Positions 26,577 through 37,837 are shown, counted from the stretch's first letter. The stretch is DNA of 64,000 bases from CAVTLG01 sp963802635 (GCA_963802635.1 CAWDJJ010000001.1:2790001-2854000); one strand, 5' to 3'. Numbers and translations: made by a program. Notes: generated by a model from the letters alone, not told the origin.

Positions 26577-29087
26577 TTACGCCGTTGTGTTTTTTTGGAG
26601 AGAGCAGGTCGCCCCTTGCTTCTGCACACTAAAGATGGTATCCTGGCCGTTCAAAGTACTCGCGTACTGCAAGTTGCCAGAGCTGCAGGTCGCGGACTGT
26701 ACGGACAGCTTCAGACTGGTGGCGATACCCGCCTGCGCCTGGAAGAGTAGACTGTAACCATTGTTGCTCATAGCAGGGACTGTCCATGAGAGCGTCACTT
26801 TCAGCGTACAGTTTTTGGGGATCATAACCCAGCCACCGTACATTGCACGTCCCATCTCGTCACTGGTCTGGTTGGTCGGTGCCCCAATCTGGTACAACTG
26901 ATCGCTAGGATCAAAATCGCTATAGCCAGTAGACGTACCAACGACTACTGGCGCACTGCATACCAGCGTCCCATTGCCATAGACGTCTGCCTGGCAGGGA
27001 TTCACACCATCGGTACAGTAAGTCTCCCCTATTTGCGAAAAGCCATTGCCACTCACAAAAGTACTGTTCTCAGGCACATACATACGCACATAGTCATGAT
27101 ATGTATCAGGACCGTACACATCCCCCTTTTGTTGATAATTCAACGTCATCGTCACATTGTGCGTTGCGTTCCCCTGTGCATCCAGTGTCACCATATCCTG
27201 TATCGAGGTCGTGATATACTGCGAGGCTTTATTGGCACTCAGATTGTCCTGCACCACATACAGACCGTCGTGCGTATTCGAACGATCCAGCGACACCGTT
27301 CGAGCCATACTTAGCAAGTAAGCTCTCAAGCTGCGGATTGTCGAAATAGATCTGCAGATCCTTAGTCTTTGTCGCCTGCAACATCTGGTTAGCCATCGGC
27401 AACAACTTGGAGGCTGGTAGATGGAAAACCGCACTCATCAACTGCTTCGTCACACGCTGCGTAAAGAGCTTGCGCGCAATTTCGGGATCTTGCACATGCT
27501 CAATCGTCTGCTCTTTATAGATACCAGCATTATTCAACTGGTAGTAATGCAATTTATCCTCAAGGTTCTGCGCAGTGATGGTTTCATGATAACTAGCAAT
27601 CGTGATTGGTCCAGTCACACGCAAAACCTGCTCAATCAGCGTTGGCGTGAAGCTAATCACTCCATCGACCTGTTGCTGAAACTCGTATGCATAACGGTTG
27701 ATGATAATCTTGGCTGAAGTGGGGAAGTCAGCAGAGACATTGGCATCACGCACACCAAAGTTCGCGATAGGCCACCAGGAGCTATAAGGACTGGGTGCGA
27801 CCTGTCCCACTACCCGCGCATAGACAGCCGCATCAATCGGCTTCGTACCACCTGGCAAGCCCGAGTGGTCCTCCTCGTATGCCCCAATATTCTTCAGGCT
27901 CAAAGGAGCCATGCGTCCACCGTTGAAGGTTAACACGCCGAACTGCCCGGTAAAGCCACCTGTAGTACGCAACTCGGCACTATCCATCGGCTCAACGAGA
28001 AAACTACGCGACTGACCTATTCCGATCAGCCATCCAAGCACGCTTTTATACGTAGGAACCTGGGATAGCACGGTATCTGCTACAGGCAGCCAGGGAAGCA
28101 ACGTCGAGATCATCTTGCTCTGGCTCGCACTGAGCGGCAAGCTACTGAGTGAGAGACCCTGTGCCTGATTGGTCATATCGTGTACGAGCGGCGTGATAGT
28201 CGCCAGCAAATCTGTCAGGGCACCATATGAACTCTGATTTAGATAGGGCTGAGAGGAATTCGCACCTTGCTTGAGCGCAGGTTCGACGGAAGGCGCGATC
28301 TGGATAGCAGTTTTTAAGGTATCTTGTCCGGCTAGCGTGGCATCAACGGCGATATGCGCAAGTTTACGCAACGCGGTCATCTGTGTTGGCAATACCGAGC
28401 CTGCAACGGCCAGCGGCGATCGTGATCCAGTTCATCACTCAAAGCGACAAAGTCACCATGAGCGGCGTTCACTTCGCTCTGCGCCTGGTGGAGTTTCGCC
28501 ACCACAAAATATTTGGAGTAGTCACCCTTCGTACCACCCTGAAATACATTCGCAGCCGCATGCAGATGATTCATCCCCCCCTCCGCCTGCTGATACATGG
28601 TGATCCCATTGGCGGCCTCAACCACACCAGCTAATAAGGGCACGGCGATAAGAAACGCCAGGAGCATGCAGGCAACCTTAGCCGGTATAGAGAGCTGACG
28701 ATATTTGTTACGCGCTCGTACAAGCATATTCTTCTTTTTCTGGTTTTTAGATAGTTCACCACCGCTCATGCCTGCAAAGGATGTTCCCGACATATATCTG
28801 CTCTGGCTCAGTGGGAACTGTTGTGAGGGATGGGACAGGCTAGGAACTGGTAGTGTCTGAACAAGCGTGGGATCAGAAAAGAACGGCGGTTGACCGCTGT
28901 TGAATGTGCCTGCAGGCGGTTGATTACGCATAGGAAGAGACGGCGGACCTTGATTGGTCCTTGTATTTGCGGCAGAAGGCTGCTTCTGCGTTGGTTGCGC
29001 CTCAAAATCGGACCCACCAGGATACGGCATCTGCGAACCTAGTTGAAAAGGTGAACGAAACATCTTTCGACCAGGTGGTTGGGACAT
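26577..29087 (-). pseudogene. DUF4012-type membrane-anchored protein, two frameshifts
   Basis: From the ATG at 29087 (GGAGG 5 nt upstream): a Pro/Gln/Ser-rich cytoplasmic region (about 130 residues), a membrane helix (VACMLLAFLIAVPLLAGVVE), then a long extracytoplasmic part. The frame is lost at 28408-28411, where adding one base to GGCC gives DRRWAVAGSVLP, and again at 27299-27300, where removing one base gives KYGSTVSLDRSNTHDG. In between lie family-type stretches such as ELRTTGGFTGQFGVLTFNGG. The repaired protein would be about 835 residues. DUF4012 proteins are common in actinobacteria and Chloroflexota, often near exopolysaccharide genes, and their function is unknown. Three ordered reading frames of one protein support broken rather than separate genes. 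Confidence 0.8.
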
Positions 29088-29452
29088 GAAAACCTCCGGC
29101 GAAATATAACAATAAAATACATGCAGCATACCCAATAAAAACAGGCTCTTTTGACAACTTGTGCGGTGCTAACGAAGTTCGACCTTGCTAGTATAGGTTT
29201 TAGCAACTTTATAGTGTCAATGCGCCTTTTTTATGTAGCAAAGCAGAGCGAATAAACAATATACACTATCTTTATCGTATCAATGGCCGCAAAGTATACT
29301 CATTAGTAATTATAGATAGGCAGTCCCACGTTTCCACACCTCTATTAAAACCTATCAGCAAGAAAAGAGCAAGGAAAAACATGGCAGCAAAGACAAAAAA
29401 AAGTCGCCAGACACTCATGAGAAGGTCTGGCGCGCAAGGGCTTCTTGTTAGG
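29088..29452. other. Intergenic stretch with terminator
   Basis: Apart from the terminator at 29395-29432 there is only AT-rich sequence, probably including the DUF4012 promoter. Confidence 0.4.
29395..29432 (-). terminator. Rho-independent terminator
   Basis: On the minus strand, an 8-bp stem CGCCAGAC/GTCTGGCG with a 12-nt loop is followed within three bases by eight T. It lies 20 nt after the stop of the gene at 29453. Confidence 0.85.
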
Positions 29453-30174
29453 CTAGACGCCAATATCACTGGTTTCACTGATGACTTGTGAGTGATTGAC
29501 CACATGAGGGAAGCCATCATGGCAATCGACAAGATATCTTGATAAAACATCACTCACAGATGCTCTGCCTGTACCGTTCTGAGCACCCCTCGATGCATAT
29601 TTACGACCCGTGAGCACCTTGCTCGGTGAGAGAATGTAAATAATTTCGCCTGTGCTTTTCCTCTCACGCTCCTCAATAGTGACTGTCGTTCCCAGCTGGT
29701 ACTCAGCAGTATGCCCGGGTCCAAAGAGTTGGGCAAGTTGCTGTCCATCATTTACGTTGAGGATATACTGTTCATAGACGCGCTGCCCATCCCTGATGTA
29801 TTCAGCTATCGCCACTCGCTCATTAGTTTCCATTGTGAGAATCCAGAGGCTCGCAAACTCTTGCGGCTGTACAACATCAACTGGACTCCACATCAAGGTC
29901 TTGAGTTCTGGTCGCGCACACATGGCGACGAGCGCAGCATGTTCAAGCAGTTTGATCTGCACACGACGGAGCACAGAAACACTATCTTGCTGACTGAGAT
30001 CTAATAAGTCAGCTATTTTGATGGCATTCACAGATACCCAGGCACGCATACCAGAGCTTTGCCAGTCAATAGGATCAAGCGTGATAGAGAGTTTTCGCAC
30101 ATGGCCGTTAGCTGTTGGGCCTTCAGGCACGCCTCTTTTCGCTCTTCTACAATGTTTCTATGTGAATAGGTCAT
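29453..30174 (-). CDS. Hypothetical protein, probable frameshift near the N-terminus
   Basis: The ATG at 30174 has AGAGGAG 9 nt upstream and opens MTYSHRNIVEERKEA. That frame stops after about 48 codons, whereas a protein-like frame follows from about 30130: PEGPTANGHVRKLSITLDPI, then WVSVNAIKIADLLDLSQQDS and more, 225 residues to 29453. One missing base at about 30130-30133 would join them. Otherwise translation would start at GTG 30130, with no good ribosome site. No known domain, signal peptide or membrane helix. The central part ERVAIAEYIRDGQRVYEQYI looks like a soluble alpha/beta fold. Its own terminator follows. Confidence 0.55.
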
Positions 30175-30767
30175 GGCTTCTAACTCCTCTTATTAAAAAA
30201 AGGCAGGTGTGAAGGCTGCGCTCTTTTTTGTCTGCGTTTCATTAGCTTTGCTGTTCGCTCAGCATCCACCTCTTGCGAGGTGGAGAGATGGGGCGCACAA
30301 ATGAGAGAGCGAACAAGATCATCCCGGAAATCGCGCTCCCATGAATAAAGATACCTGTTGAATACTCACTTATACCATGAAGCGAGCAGGGGCATCACTT
30401 GCGAGCATATCTATGAGCCTCTCTAAGTATACATTATTTTTTAGATAAATGCAATATTTATTAACCTGACAAGAGAAAAAGTACATTATTTTTGTAAAAA
30501 GAGCCTGCTGCTCATTATTCAGGCAACAGATAGCTAAATTCTTTTTATGTTATGGGTGTTCTATGCTTGTAAAACCTCAATTACGACCTGACAATACTGG
30601 CACTTGATGGTGGATCCATATGACCTATAGACGCTCTCTGGCTGAATGCGCTATAATATGCAGAGTCACAGAAGCTTTAGAAAACCGTGCTTCAATGGAG
30701 CATGCATTCTACAGAGCTTATTTTCAAGGCTTATTGATCAATTCAAGAATAAGGAAGGTACATAACC
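30175..30767. other. Long AT-rich intergenic stretch
   Basis: 593 bp between divergent genes. TATAAT at about 30652-30657 could be a -10 element for the plus-strand genes, but no good -35 is placed. No RNA gene or repeat seen. Confidence 0.4.
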
Positions 30768-31076
30768 GTGCCGTGGTGTCGTTTTTTTATTCCCAAGATT
30801 GCTTCGCCTAAAATTCAGGCCGATGACCCCAATCTCAACGAGCATATTTCTTACGCAAAGTGTATCAAAGGCCATGTGCTTAGAGATGCCAATGATTGGC
30901 TTTTGTGCGAAAATTTGCCTGCTCCTGACGCGAAATGCTGGCAAGAGGGGGGCGCTACACTCTTTACGCTGAGCGTGCGTAAACGCAACAACGCACAAAA
31001 AGCACAAGATGAGCAAAAGGATACGGGTATACCACCCATACAGGACACGGTAGCCTCTCAGGCTAGCAAAGTCTGA
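30768..31076 (+). CDS. Hypothetical Cys-containing small protein upstream of mutY
   Basis: 102 residues from GTG at 30768, with AAGGAAGG about 11 nt upstream. It has four Cys (PWCRFF, AKCIKGHV, WLLCENLP, AKCWQEGG) spread over 55 residues and a charged Gln/Lys-rich tail; they could bind a metal. Its stop is 6 bp before the mutY start, so the two are probably cotranscribed. I do not recognise the family. Confidence 0.45.
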   Translation: MPWCRFFIPKIASPKIQADDPNLNEHISYAKCIKGHVLRDANDWLLCENLPAPDAKCWQEGGATLFTLSVRKRNNAQKAQDEQKDTGIPPIQDTVASQASKV

Positions 31077-31082
31077 GGTTAC

Positions 31083-32066
31083 ATGGGTAAACATTCACCG
31101 TCCTCGCCTTTCTCTGTACAAATTCCGCCCGAGCATATTACCCAAGTACACACTGCTCTTCTCCAATGGTATGCCACTGAGCAGCGCGCTCTACCCTGGC
31201 GCACCACGAGTGATGCGTACGCCATTCTCGTGTCAGAGATCATGCTCCAGCAAACGCAAGTCGAGCGTGTGTTGCCAAAGTATCAGCAATTTTTAGCGGC
31301 CTTTCCCACTCTCGCAGATCTGGCAGCCGCACCAACGGCGGACGTCATCTCTGTCTGGGTCCCGTTAGGATACAATCGACGGGCAGTCAGTTTACAATCG
31401 ATTGCGCAACAGGTTGTTACCACATACGGGGGACGCATTCCTGACACGATTGATGAGCTACTCAAACTCAAGGGCATTGGTCGTTATACAGCAGGAGCCA
31501 TCGCCTGTTTCGCCTATCACAAGCAAGTTGCCACCGTTGATACCAACATTCGCCGTGTGTTGCATCGCATCTTCCTTGGCCTGGAGCATCCCACTCCCAA
31601 AGTAAATGACACCCAGATGCTGACAGTCGCGGAACAGGTGTTGCCCGTGGGCAATGCCTACGATTGGAATCAAGCGTTGATGGACATGGGAGCCACGATC
31701 TGCACAAGCAATAATCCGCTCTGTACCACCTGTCTATTGCAAGCATCCTGCCAGGCTTATAAGGATATGAGTCAGTATAGCCTGTTCCCATCGGGTAGCG
31801 TTTTGCGCCAGATGCGCAAGGTTGCGGAGAAGAAAAGTTCCTATCAGTCTCAACCTTTCACCAGTAGTAACCGCTATTTTCGCGGACGCATCGTCGCGCT
31901 ACTCCGCTCACTGCCTGCCAATCAACGTCTGCCTCTCCCAATGCTGGGACCACAAATAAAGCCCGACTTCTGCGCCGACGATCAGCATTGGCTACAAACA
32001 CTTGTCGCTAGTCTGGTAAAGGATGGCCTACTGGATTACAGTGAAGATGGCGTCCGCTTACCATAA
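31083..32066 (+). CDS. mutY: A/G-specific adenine glycosylase
   Basis: 327 residues. HhH-GPD motifs: LPWRTTSDAYAILVSEIMLQ, the HhH LKGIGRYTAGAIACFAY, and catalytic Asp in VATVDTNIRRVL. The [4Fe-4S] ligands are C-x6-C-x2-C-x5-C (CTSNNPLCTTCLLQASC). The enzyme removes adenine paired with 8-oxoguanine. The C-terminal NUDIX-like domain of long MutY is missing or replaced by about 90 residues of winged-helix-like sequence. Glu in EIMLQQT is the expected catalytic residue. Confidence 0.92.
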   Translation: MGKHSPSSPFSVQIPPEHITQVHTALLQWYATEQRALPWRTTSDAYAILVSEIMLQQTQVERVLPKYQQFLAAFPTLADLAAAPTADVISVWVPLGYNRRAVSLQSIAQQVVTTYGGRIPDTIDELLKLKGIGRYTAGAIACFAYHKQVATVDTNIRRVLHRIFLGLEHPTPKVNDTQMLTVAEQVLPVGNAYDWNQALMDMGATICTSNNPLCTTCLLQASCQAYKDMSQYSLFPSGSVLRQMRKVAEKKSSYQSQPFTSSNRYFRGRIVALLRSLPANQRLPLPMLGPQIKPDFCADDQHWLQTLVASLVKDGLLDYSEDGVRLP

Positions 32067-32378
32067 TAGAAGAGTACACTTTTTCTCTTCTAATTGCTCT
32101 AATCTTCTCTTATTGCCTATCGATATAGGATAGAAGTTTCTATAATTGCTGCCAGAAAGTAATAGATAGTATGCTTATCACAGGCACCCTCGTCTCATAA
32201 AGAAGAGGGGAAGAGAAATATAGCCCTCTCGCTATTTCAAATAGCAGTAAATGAAACAGGAACAGAATAGAGCGTTAGCGCGGTACTATGCGCCATATAC
32301 GTATAAATCTTTCTCCACGCTATTAACTTTATTTGACAGGTATCTCTATTTTTCAGAGAAAAGAAGGCTGTAAGAAAG
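32067..32378. other. Intergenic stretch after mutY
   Basis: A 7-bp inverted repeat AGAAGAG/CTCTTCT just after the stop may end mutY transcripts. Otherwise it is AT-rich with no gene. Confidence 0.35.
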
Positions 32379-32771
32379 ATGGCACGCCATTCTCAATCAA
32401 AAGAAGTTCCGCCGCCGCCATTAGAAATGGTTGGGGATCTGGTCTATTCACCTGGCACTGACCTTCCCTTTGGCAAACGTATCCGTATTGGACTCACTGA
32501 GCAAACAATCTACGAGAGCGTCATCGAAAAGGGCTACCGGATGGGTATTCGGGCTCACCGCATCTTCCTCGAAGATAAAGTGAGTTCTATCCCCATTGCC
32601 CTTGATGACAAACAATTCACGATGGTCATCAAGCATCTTTTACCCAGAGACCTCTCACCTTTCGAGCAGGGGTTGTGGCGCTCCTTTTTCATCGTTGGTT
32701 GGACATGTGTCTACCTTGACATCGACGCAGACGAGGAAGACGTCGCAGAGAACGATGAGGCCGATATATAG
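32379..32771 (+). CDS. Hypothetical protein with acidic C-terminus
   Basis: 130 residues, soluble. A Pro-rich start (KEVPPPPLEMVGDLVYSPGT), an alpha/beta middle (GKRIRIGLTEQTIYESVIEK) and a tail DIDADEEDVAENDEADI. There are no known motifs. The composition is consistent with a real gene, and a plausible GCTGTAAGAAAG purine-rich leader precedes the ATG. It is not in an obvious operon. Confidence 0.5.
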   Translation: MARHSQSKEVPPPPLEMVGDLVYSPGTDLPFGKRIRIGLTEQTIYESVIEKGYRMGIRAHRIFLEDKVSSIPIALDDKQFTMVIKHLLPRDLSPFEQGLWRSFFIVGWTCVYLDIDADEEDVAENDEADI

Positions 32772-32947
32772 TCTCATATGCTTTTGCCATGCAGCGGCGT
32801 ACGCCGCTCACTCACGCCACTGCATGGCATGTTATATAATGATTAGCATGGTATTTTTTGTCTGATACTATGCAGGTTCCTGAGATATTGCACTGTAGGG
32901 GCCTGCATAGTTTCCTTTCTTATCGCAACAACAGGAGGATGCTCGGC

Positions 32948-34331
32948 ATGCTTTTTACCAATGCGACGATCATTACGATAAATCCCGACCGTACTATTCT
33001 CACTGATGGTGCCATTGCGGTGAGCGGCAATCGCATTGTTGCGGTTGATAAAACTCCTGTCTTGCAAGCACGCTACCCCCATGACGAGATCATAGATGTA
33101 GCTGGCAAGTTGATTATTCCGGGCTTGATTGATACGCATGTACACCTCGCTCAAGCTCTACTTCGTGGCTGTGCCGACGATATGGAACTCATACAGTGGC
33201 TCTGTGAGCGCATATGGGTGGCGCAGGGCAATTTCACTCACGAAGATGGCTACGTGAGTGCTCGGCTCTGCATTGCTGAAATGCTCCGCTCGGGTACTAC
33301 GACGTTCCTTGAATCGATGCTTGCTCACCGTTATGGTTTTGATGGCATTGCGCAAGCAGTAAAAGAGAGCGGCATCCGTGCCTGTCTGGCTGGTATCGTG
33401 ATGGACATTGGTACGTACGCGACGCAGACAAACGCGATGCATCCAGGCATGATTGAGAGCCGTGAGACAAGCCTGCTGGGCGTTCTGGATATGCACGAAA
33501 CATGGCAGGGCGCAGCCAATGACCGCATACACGTCTGGTTTGGACCACGCACGCCAGGAGGTGTGACATCAGAGCTGTATCGCGAGATGAGTGCGCTCGC
33601 CCGACAGCGCAACATGGGTATTACGATGCACCTGGCAGAGGTTGCAGCGGATAAAACATTTTTACATGAAAAGTATGGACTCACGCCGGTCGATTACGCT
33701 GAAAGCGTCGGTCTGCTTGGTCCACGAACAGTACTGGTGCACATGGTCTGGCTCACACCAGAAGAGATCGACAAACTGGCAGCTACCGGCACGCACGTTT
33801 CCCATAATCCCTCCTCGAACAGCAAGCTGGCCTCTGGCGTGTGCAAGGTACCATTGATGCTGGAACGCGGCGTCAATGTGGCGCTCGGCTGCGACGGTGG
33901 ACCCAGCAACAATGATTACGATATGATCCGTGAGATGAAGCTGGCGGCCATTCTTCACAAAGCGGTGGCGCTTGACCCGTTAATTGTGCCCGCTGAGACG
34001 GTGTTGGAGATGGCAACGATTAATGGCGCGCGCGCACTGGGCTTAGAGCATGAAATCGGTTCACTGGAAGTCGGCAAAAAGGCGGATCTGGTCGTCATCG
34101 ATCTTGATCGCTTGCATACAACGCCTGCTATCAATCCCGTTTCTACGCTGGTCTACGCGGCGACTGGCGGCGAGGTTGACACGGTTGTCGTGGATGGACC
34201 AGATTGTCGTCTCCCAGGGTCGCCTGCTGACGATGGACGAAACTATGGTGAAGAGAGATGCAAACAAACATGCAACTGACCTCTATCGCCGTGCAGGCAT
34301 TGATGTGCAACCGCGCTGGCCGCTGCGCTAA
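32948..34331 (+). pseudogene. Amidohydrolase (TRZ/ATZ-type deaminase), frameshifted near C-terminus
   Basis: The ATG at 32948 has AGGAGG 9 nt upstream. Metal site GLIDTHVHLAQALLRG (HxH), then MHLAEVAADK, TVLVHMVWLTPEEI, VSHNPSSNSKLASG and the Asp in LGCDGGPSNNDYDM. This is the pattern of guanine/8-oxoguanine/S-adenosylhomocysteine-type deaminases. Near the end the frame leaves the family after VDTVVVDG; removing one C at 34199-34200 gives QIVVSQGRLLTMDETMV and a normal end PRWPLR at 34331. As sequenced, it stops at 34279 with 17 odd residues. The active site is intact, so the product could still fold. The exact substrate is unknown. Confidence 0.82.
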
Positions 34332-34538
34332 TCGCCGCCGCATGTCGCGTAGCACGGCTACTCTCCCAGCACACGTTTACGTTACGCACTCGTTTGGTCA
34401 ACAAGATGGTTGGGCCGGATCTGGGCTTGAAACCGATGGTGATCACGAGCAATGGTAAGGAGTTGTCGACCAGCCAAACGACGAGAATAAAGATGGTGTA
34501 TACTGTTACCGTAACTACTATACGGAAAGGAAATTTTT

Positions 34539-35171
34539 ATGACGCAAGAAAAGCATGTGTTGTCCGTGGCTCTGCGTACTACGATGGGCAAGGCGAACAA
34601 ACGACTCCTGAAAGAGGGCTTGTTGCCTGGCAATATCTCTGGACATAATCTGGCACCCCAGGCTGTACAAGTGGAGGCCGCAGCCTTTGATGCATTGCGC
34701 CGCAACCGGGCGGCAACGGGAGTCATACAGCTGACGATGCCCAATGCTCCCGTACAGACTGTGCTGATTCGGCACGTACAGCGTGGCCCACTTTCAGGGA
34801 AAATCATCCATATTGATTTCACTCGTGTCGGCATGGATGAGCGCATCAGTGCAAAGGTACCTTTACATTTTGTGGGAGAGTCATCCAGTGTCAAAAACCA
34901 GGGTGGCGTGCTCTTACACCTGTTGGACACATTGGATATAGAGTGCCCGGCATCAGATATCGCTGAATATCTCGAAGTAGATATCAGTTCGCTTACCGAA
35001 ATTGACGCCACGCTCTCGGCTAGGGATGTAGCATTGCCCGCCCAATTCACACTCATCACCCCGGCAGATGAGCCTATTGCCAAGATAGCCGCTACACGCG
35101 CAGCGATAACATCCGAAGCTGCGGCAGCTCCAACCGAAGCCGTCCCTGCGCCGGGAGAGACAAAAGCTTAA
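34539..35171 (+). CDS. rplY: Ribosomal protein bL25, CTC form
   Basis: 210 residues: the N-terminal bL25 domain (LLKEGLLPGNISGHNLAPQA ... IIHIDFTRV) and the CTC C-terminal beta domain (KVPLHFVGES, VDISSLTEID). An Ala/Pro/Glu-rich tail follows. It binds 5S rRNA in the large subunit. GGAAAG about 10 nt before the ATG is the ribosome site. No other ribosomal gene is adjacent, as is usual for this gene. Confidence 0.92.
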   Translation: MTQEKHVLSVALRTTMGKANKRLLKEGLLPGNISGHNLAPQAVQVEAAAFDALRRNRAATGVIQLTMPNAPVQTVLIRHVQRGPLSGKIIHIDFTRVGMDERISAKVPLHFVGESSSVKNQGGVLLHLLDTLDIECPASDIAEYLEVDISSLTEIDATLSARDVALPAQFTLITPADEPIAKIAATRAAITSEAAAAPTEAVPAPGETKA

Positions 35172-35564
35172 ACTGCATCGCGCAGCCCATATGGAGATGA
35201 GCAATCCACTATGATGACGCTCTCCAGCTTATCTCCACCTGCGTCGCGCCATGCTTATTCCCGCCAGATGACCTTCTCTCATGACACACGATGCTGATCA
35301 TGCTATGAGTCCTTCATTTTTTGCTCCTTCCATCCGAGCATAAATAATAGAGTGTCTCATTGCAAGGCATTGCTACTTACCCCTCACAGATTTGGGGCAA
35401 TCCGGTATAGTGAAAGTGGAAGGCAACTCAATGCCAACGCGCAAGGCTATCCTATCAGTTGTCAGCGTAGACAGCATGATGCTCTACATAAAGCCTGAGC
35501 GTATAAAAGTTATAGACAGAGGCATATTTTCCTCTGCATGATATTCTTGAGGAGTAACATAGGT
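35172..35564. other. Intergenic stretch before the HU gene
   Basis: Contains an imperfect inverted repeat GGAGATGAGC / GCTTATCTCC (about 35191-35236) just after the bL25 stop. It lacks a T-tract. No gene seen. Confidence 0.35.
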
Positions 35565-35945
35565 ATGAGAGCAAGTTCAGCAGATAAAGAACAGATTGTT
35601 GTCGGCAAAGATGAGCTGATCCATCAGATTGCTGCCAAAGCTGGGATGAATTTCAAAGAGACGAATAAAGTTATTGATGCATTTACTGAAGTTGTCCGTG
35701 AGGGAGTTGCCAAAGGACACGAAGTGCGCCTCATGGGCTTTGGCACCTGGAATCTGCGCAATGTTGCGCCACGACGCGTGAAATCTATTCGCGGCGGAGA
35801 TCAGATTACGATTCCGGCGCGCAAACGCGTTGGCTTCTCAGTTGGCGCTGTGCTCTCGCAAGCAGCACAAGGACCAAACGCATCCCGCACAATTAAAGCA
35901 ACACAAGCCGAGAACACTGCCAAACGCAACGGTGCAGCAAAATAA
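35565..35945 (+). CDS. HU/IHF-family DNA-binding protein
   Basis: 126 residues from the ATG at 35565 (GAGGAG 11 nt upstream). The HU core is clear: KDELIHQIAAKAGMNFKETN, then GHEVRLMGFGTWNLRNVAPR and the DNA-binding arm end ITIPARKRVGFSVG. Core HU proteins have about 90 residues; here about 12 extra residues precede and 30 basic Ala/Thr/Asn-rich residues follow. It would bend and compact DNA as a dimer. Confidence 0.92.
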   Translation: MRASSADKEQIVVGKDELIHQIAAKAGMNFKETNKVIDAFTEVVREGVAKGHEVRLMGFGTWNLRNVAPRRVKSIRGGDQITIPARKRVGFSVGAVLSQAAQGPNASRTIKATQAENTAKRNGAAK

Positions 35946-36280
35946 TATCCTCTATTATGGAAAAAAGTCATACTTGCGGCCTATGCGCAAGTGTTTAAGC
36001 AAAAAGTGCAATCAGGCGACTTGAAGCATTACCTTCTATCATGCTACTCTAAGAAAGAGAGCATTACAGAGCAAACCTACAGCAAAACGTTTGTGCGATA
36101 GGAGGTACTGCTACAATCTCCCGGTTTATAGATGCACAGGTTCCTAATTCCAATACCAACGCTTCTCTCTTTCCTCCTCAAGATTAGCATAATCGGGCTG
36201 ATAATGCGATAGCGTTGAGTTCATGAACAAGATGCTAGTACTTTCTTTTGGAACTTCCATACAGCAAGAAGCATATTCGG
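35946..36280. other. Gene-free stretch between convergent HU and rluD genes
   Basis: No gene, RNA or clear terminator recognised. Confidence 0.4.
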
Positions 36281-37243
36281 CTATAAGAATTCCGGGTGAT
36301 TGAGCACGGTTTGCAAATCATCAGGCAAGGCAGCTTCCAATGCTATCGGCTCACCGGTCATGGGGTGCGTAAAACGCAACTGATAGGCATGCAGAAATTG
36401 CCGATGCAGCGTAATACCTCGGCGCGCGTGCCCTGAACCGTACACTTGATCACCGACAACTGGATGGCCGATAGCCTTCAGGTGCACGCGGATTTGATGG
36501 GTGCGCCCGGTCTCCAACTGCACGAGTAGCAGCGTATGGCGCGCAAAGCGTTCAAGTACGCGAAAATGGGTTCGCGCCTCGCGGCTCTCTACGGCGGTAA
36601 TCGTCATCTGCTGACGGTGGCGCGGATCTCGTCCTATCGGCGCATCGATACTGCCTTTCTCCAGAGCAACAACGCCCTCTACCAGTGCCAGATAGCGTTT
36701 CTCTATCGCATGTTGCTTCATCTGCTCAATCAAGGCGGCTTGCGTACGTGCATTTTTTGCCACAATCAGCAGGCCCGACGTATCTCGATCCAGGCGGTGG
36801 ACGATACCGGGCCGTGAGCCTTCCTCAAGATCCTCGACGTCCCGCAGTTCAGGATAGTGTGCCAGCAAAGCGTTGACCAGGGTATCGTCATGATGGCCCG
36901 CCGCCGGATGCACAACCATGCCTGCCGCTTTATTGACAACGAGCAAATCAGCATCTTCATACACAATAGCCAGCGGTTGCGCTAACGGCTTGAGATCAGA
37001 CGACGCGACGGCGGGAGTCGTGCGTAACGCCTGGATCTCGTCATGCAAGCGCAGCACATAACCGGGCTTGCTGGGTTTTTCATTCACGCGTATAGCTTCT
37101 TCGGCTATCAGTTGCTGGATAGCCGTACGCGAGATACCACTCAGAACGGTGGTCAGGTAACGGTCGAGCCGCATGCCAACCTGCTCAGGTTGGATATGCC
37201 AGAGCTGCTCAATAGGAGAGGGTATACGTTCAGAATCGTGCAT
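36281..37243 (-). CDS. RluD-family 23S rRNA pseudouridine synthase
   Basis: 320 residues. The S4 domain (MRLDRYLTTVLSGISRTAIQ) is followed by the RluA-type catalytic domain with HRLDRDTSGLLIVAKN (Asp nucleophile) and GRTHQIRVHLKAIGHPVVGD. It isomerises uridines in 23S rRNA, probably the 1911/1915/1917 set if truly RluD. Its start is 6 bp after the lspA stop; the lspA-rluD pairing is common in bacteria and supports both calls. Confidence 0.9.
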   Translation of the reverse strand: MHDSERIPSPIEQLWHIQPEQVGMRLDRYLTTVLSGISRTAIQQLIAEEAIRVNEKPSKPGYVLRLHDEIQALRTTPAVASSDLKPLAQPLAIVYEDADLLVVNKAAGMVVHPAAGHHDDTLVNALLAHYPELRDVEDLEEGSRPGIVHRLDRDTSGLLIVAKNARTQAALIEQMKQHAIEKRYLALVEGVVALEKGSIDAPIGRDPRHRQQMTITAVESREARTHFRVLERFARHTLLLVQLETGRTHQIRVHLKAIGHPVVGDQVYGSGHARRGITLHRQFLHAYQLRFTHPMTGEPIALEAALPDDLQTVLNHPEFL

Positions 37244-37249
37244 AGCTAG

Positions 37250-37837
37250 CTACTCATTTGGACGGTATGTACCGCCATGTATAGATGATGTCTTTTCAGG
37301 TTGCGGTGTCGTACTGCCCGATTGAGGTTCGTTAGCAGGCTGTTTCAAGCCTCCACCAAACAGCATGAGCACAAAAAGGAGTATGACGCCAACAGAAATA
37401 CAGGCATCGGCGATATTAAAGATGGCAAAGTAGTAATTGATCTCGGGAACGCGGAAGGAAATAAAATCTACCACCGACCCACCGCGCAATGCTCTATCCA
37501 GGAGATTGCCCAGTGCACCACCAATAATCATGCCAAAGACAATTTTGTAGACCAATGGCCCTGTGTTTATGATACGCGCATACAGATAGATCACCACACA
37601 GATAGCCACGGCAATGAACACAAGCAGCAAGAAATTGCCGGTGAAGATGCTAAAGGCTGCCCCACTATTGCGAATGTATTCGAGCGCCAGATAATGTCCA
37701 ACCACTGGCAGTGGTACGATTTGCCCAAAATGCAGATGCTCGACCACCAGCGTCTTTGTCCACTGATCCAGACACACGACCACGATGACGGTGAGTAATG
37801 CAAAGACGTCGTAGAGACGCGCACGCTTGACTGACAC
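37250..37837 (-). CDS. lspA: Lipoprotein signal peptidase (signal peptidase II)
   Basis: 195 residues from GTG at 37837 (AAGGAAAG 7 nt upstream). Four membrane helices. The catalytic Asp pair lies in GNLLDRALRGGSVVDFI and FNIADACISVGV. It cleaves the signal peptide of diacylglyceryl-modified prolipoproteins. The C-terminal about 30 residues are a disordered Pro/Ser/Gln-rich tail. Confidence 0.92.
   Translation of the reverse strand: MSVKRARLYDVFALLTVIVVVCLDQWTKTLVVEHLHFGQIVPLPVVGHYLALEYIRNSGAAFSIFTGNFLLLVFIAVAICVVIYLYARIINTGPLVYKIVFGMIIGGALGNLLDRALRGGSVVDFISFRVPEINYYFAIFNIADACISVGVILLFVLMLFGGGLKQPANEPQSGSTTPQPEKTSSIHGGTYRPNE

Noticed and set aside
30640..30767. TATAAT box as promoter of the small gene and mutY
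   Set aside because: No -35 at the right distance; mentioned only in the intergenic note.
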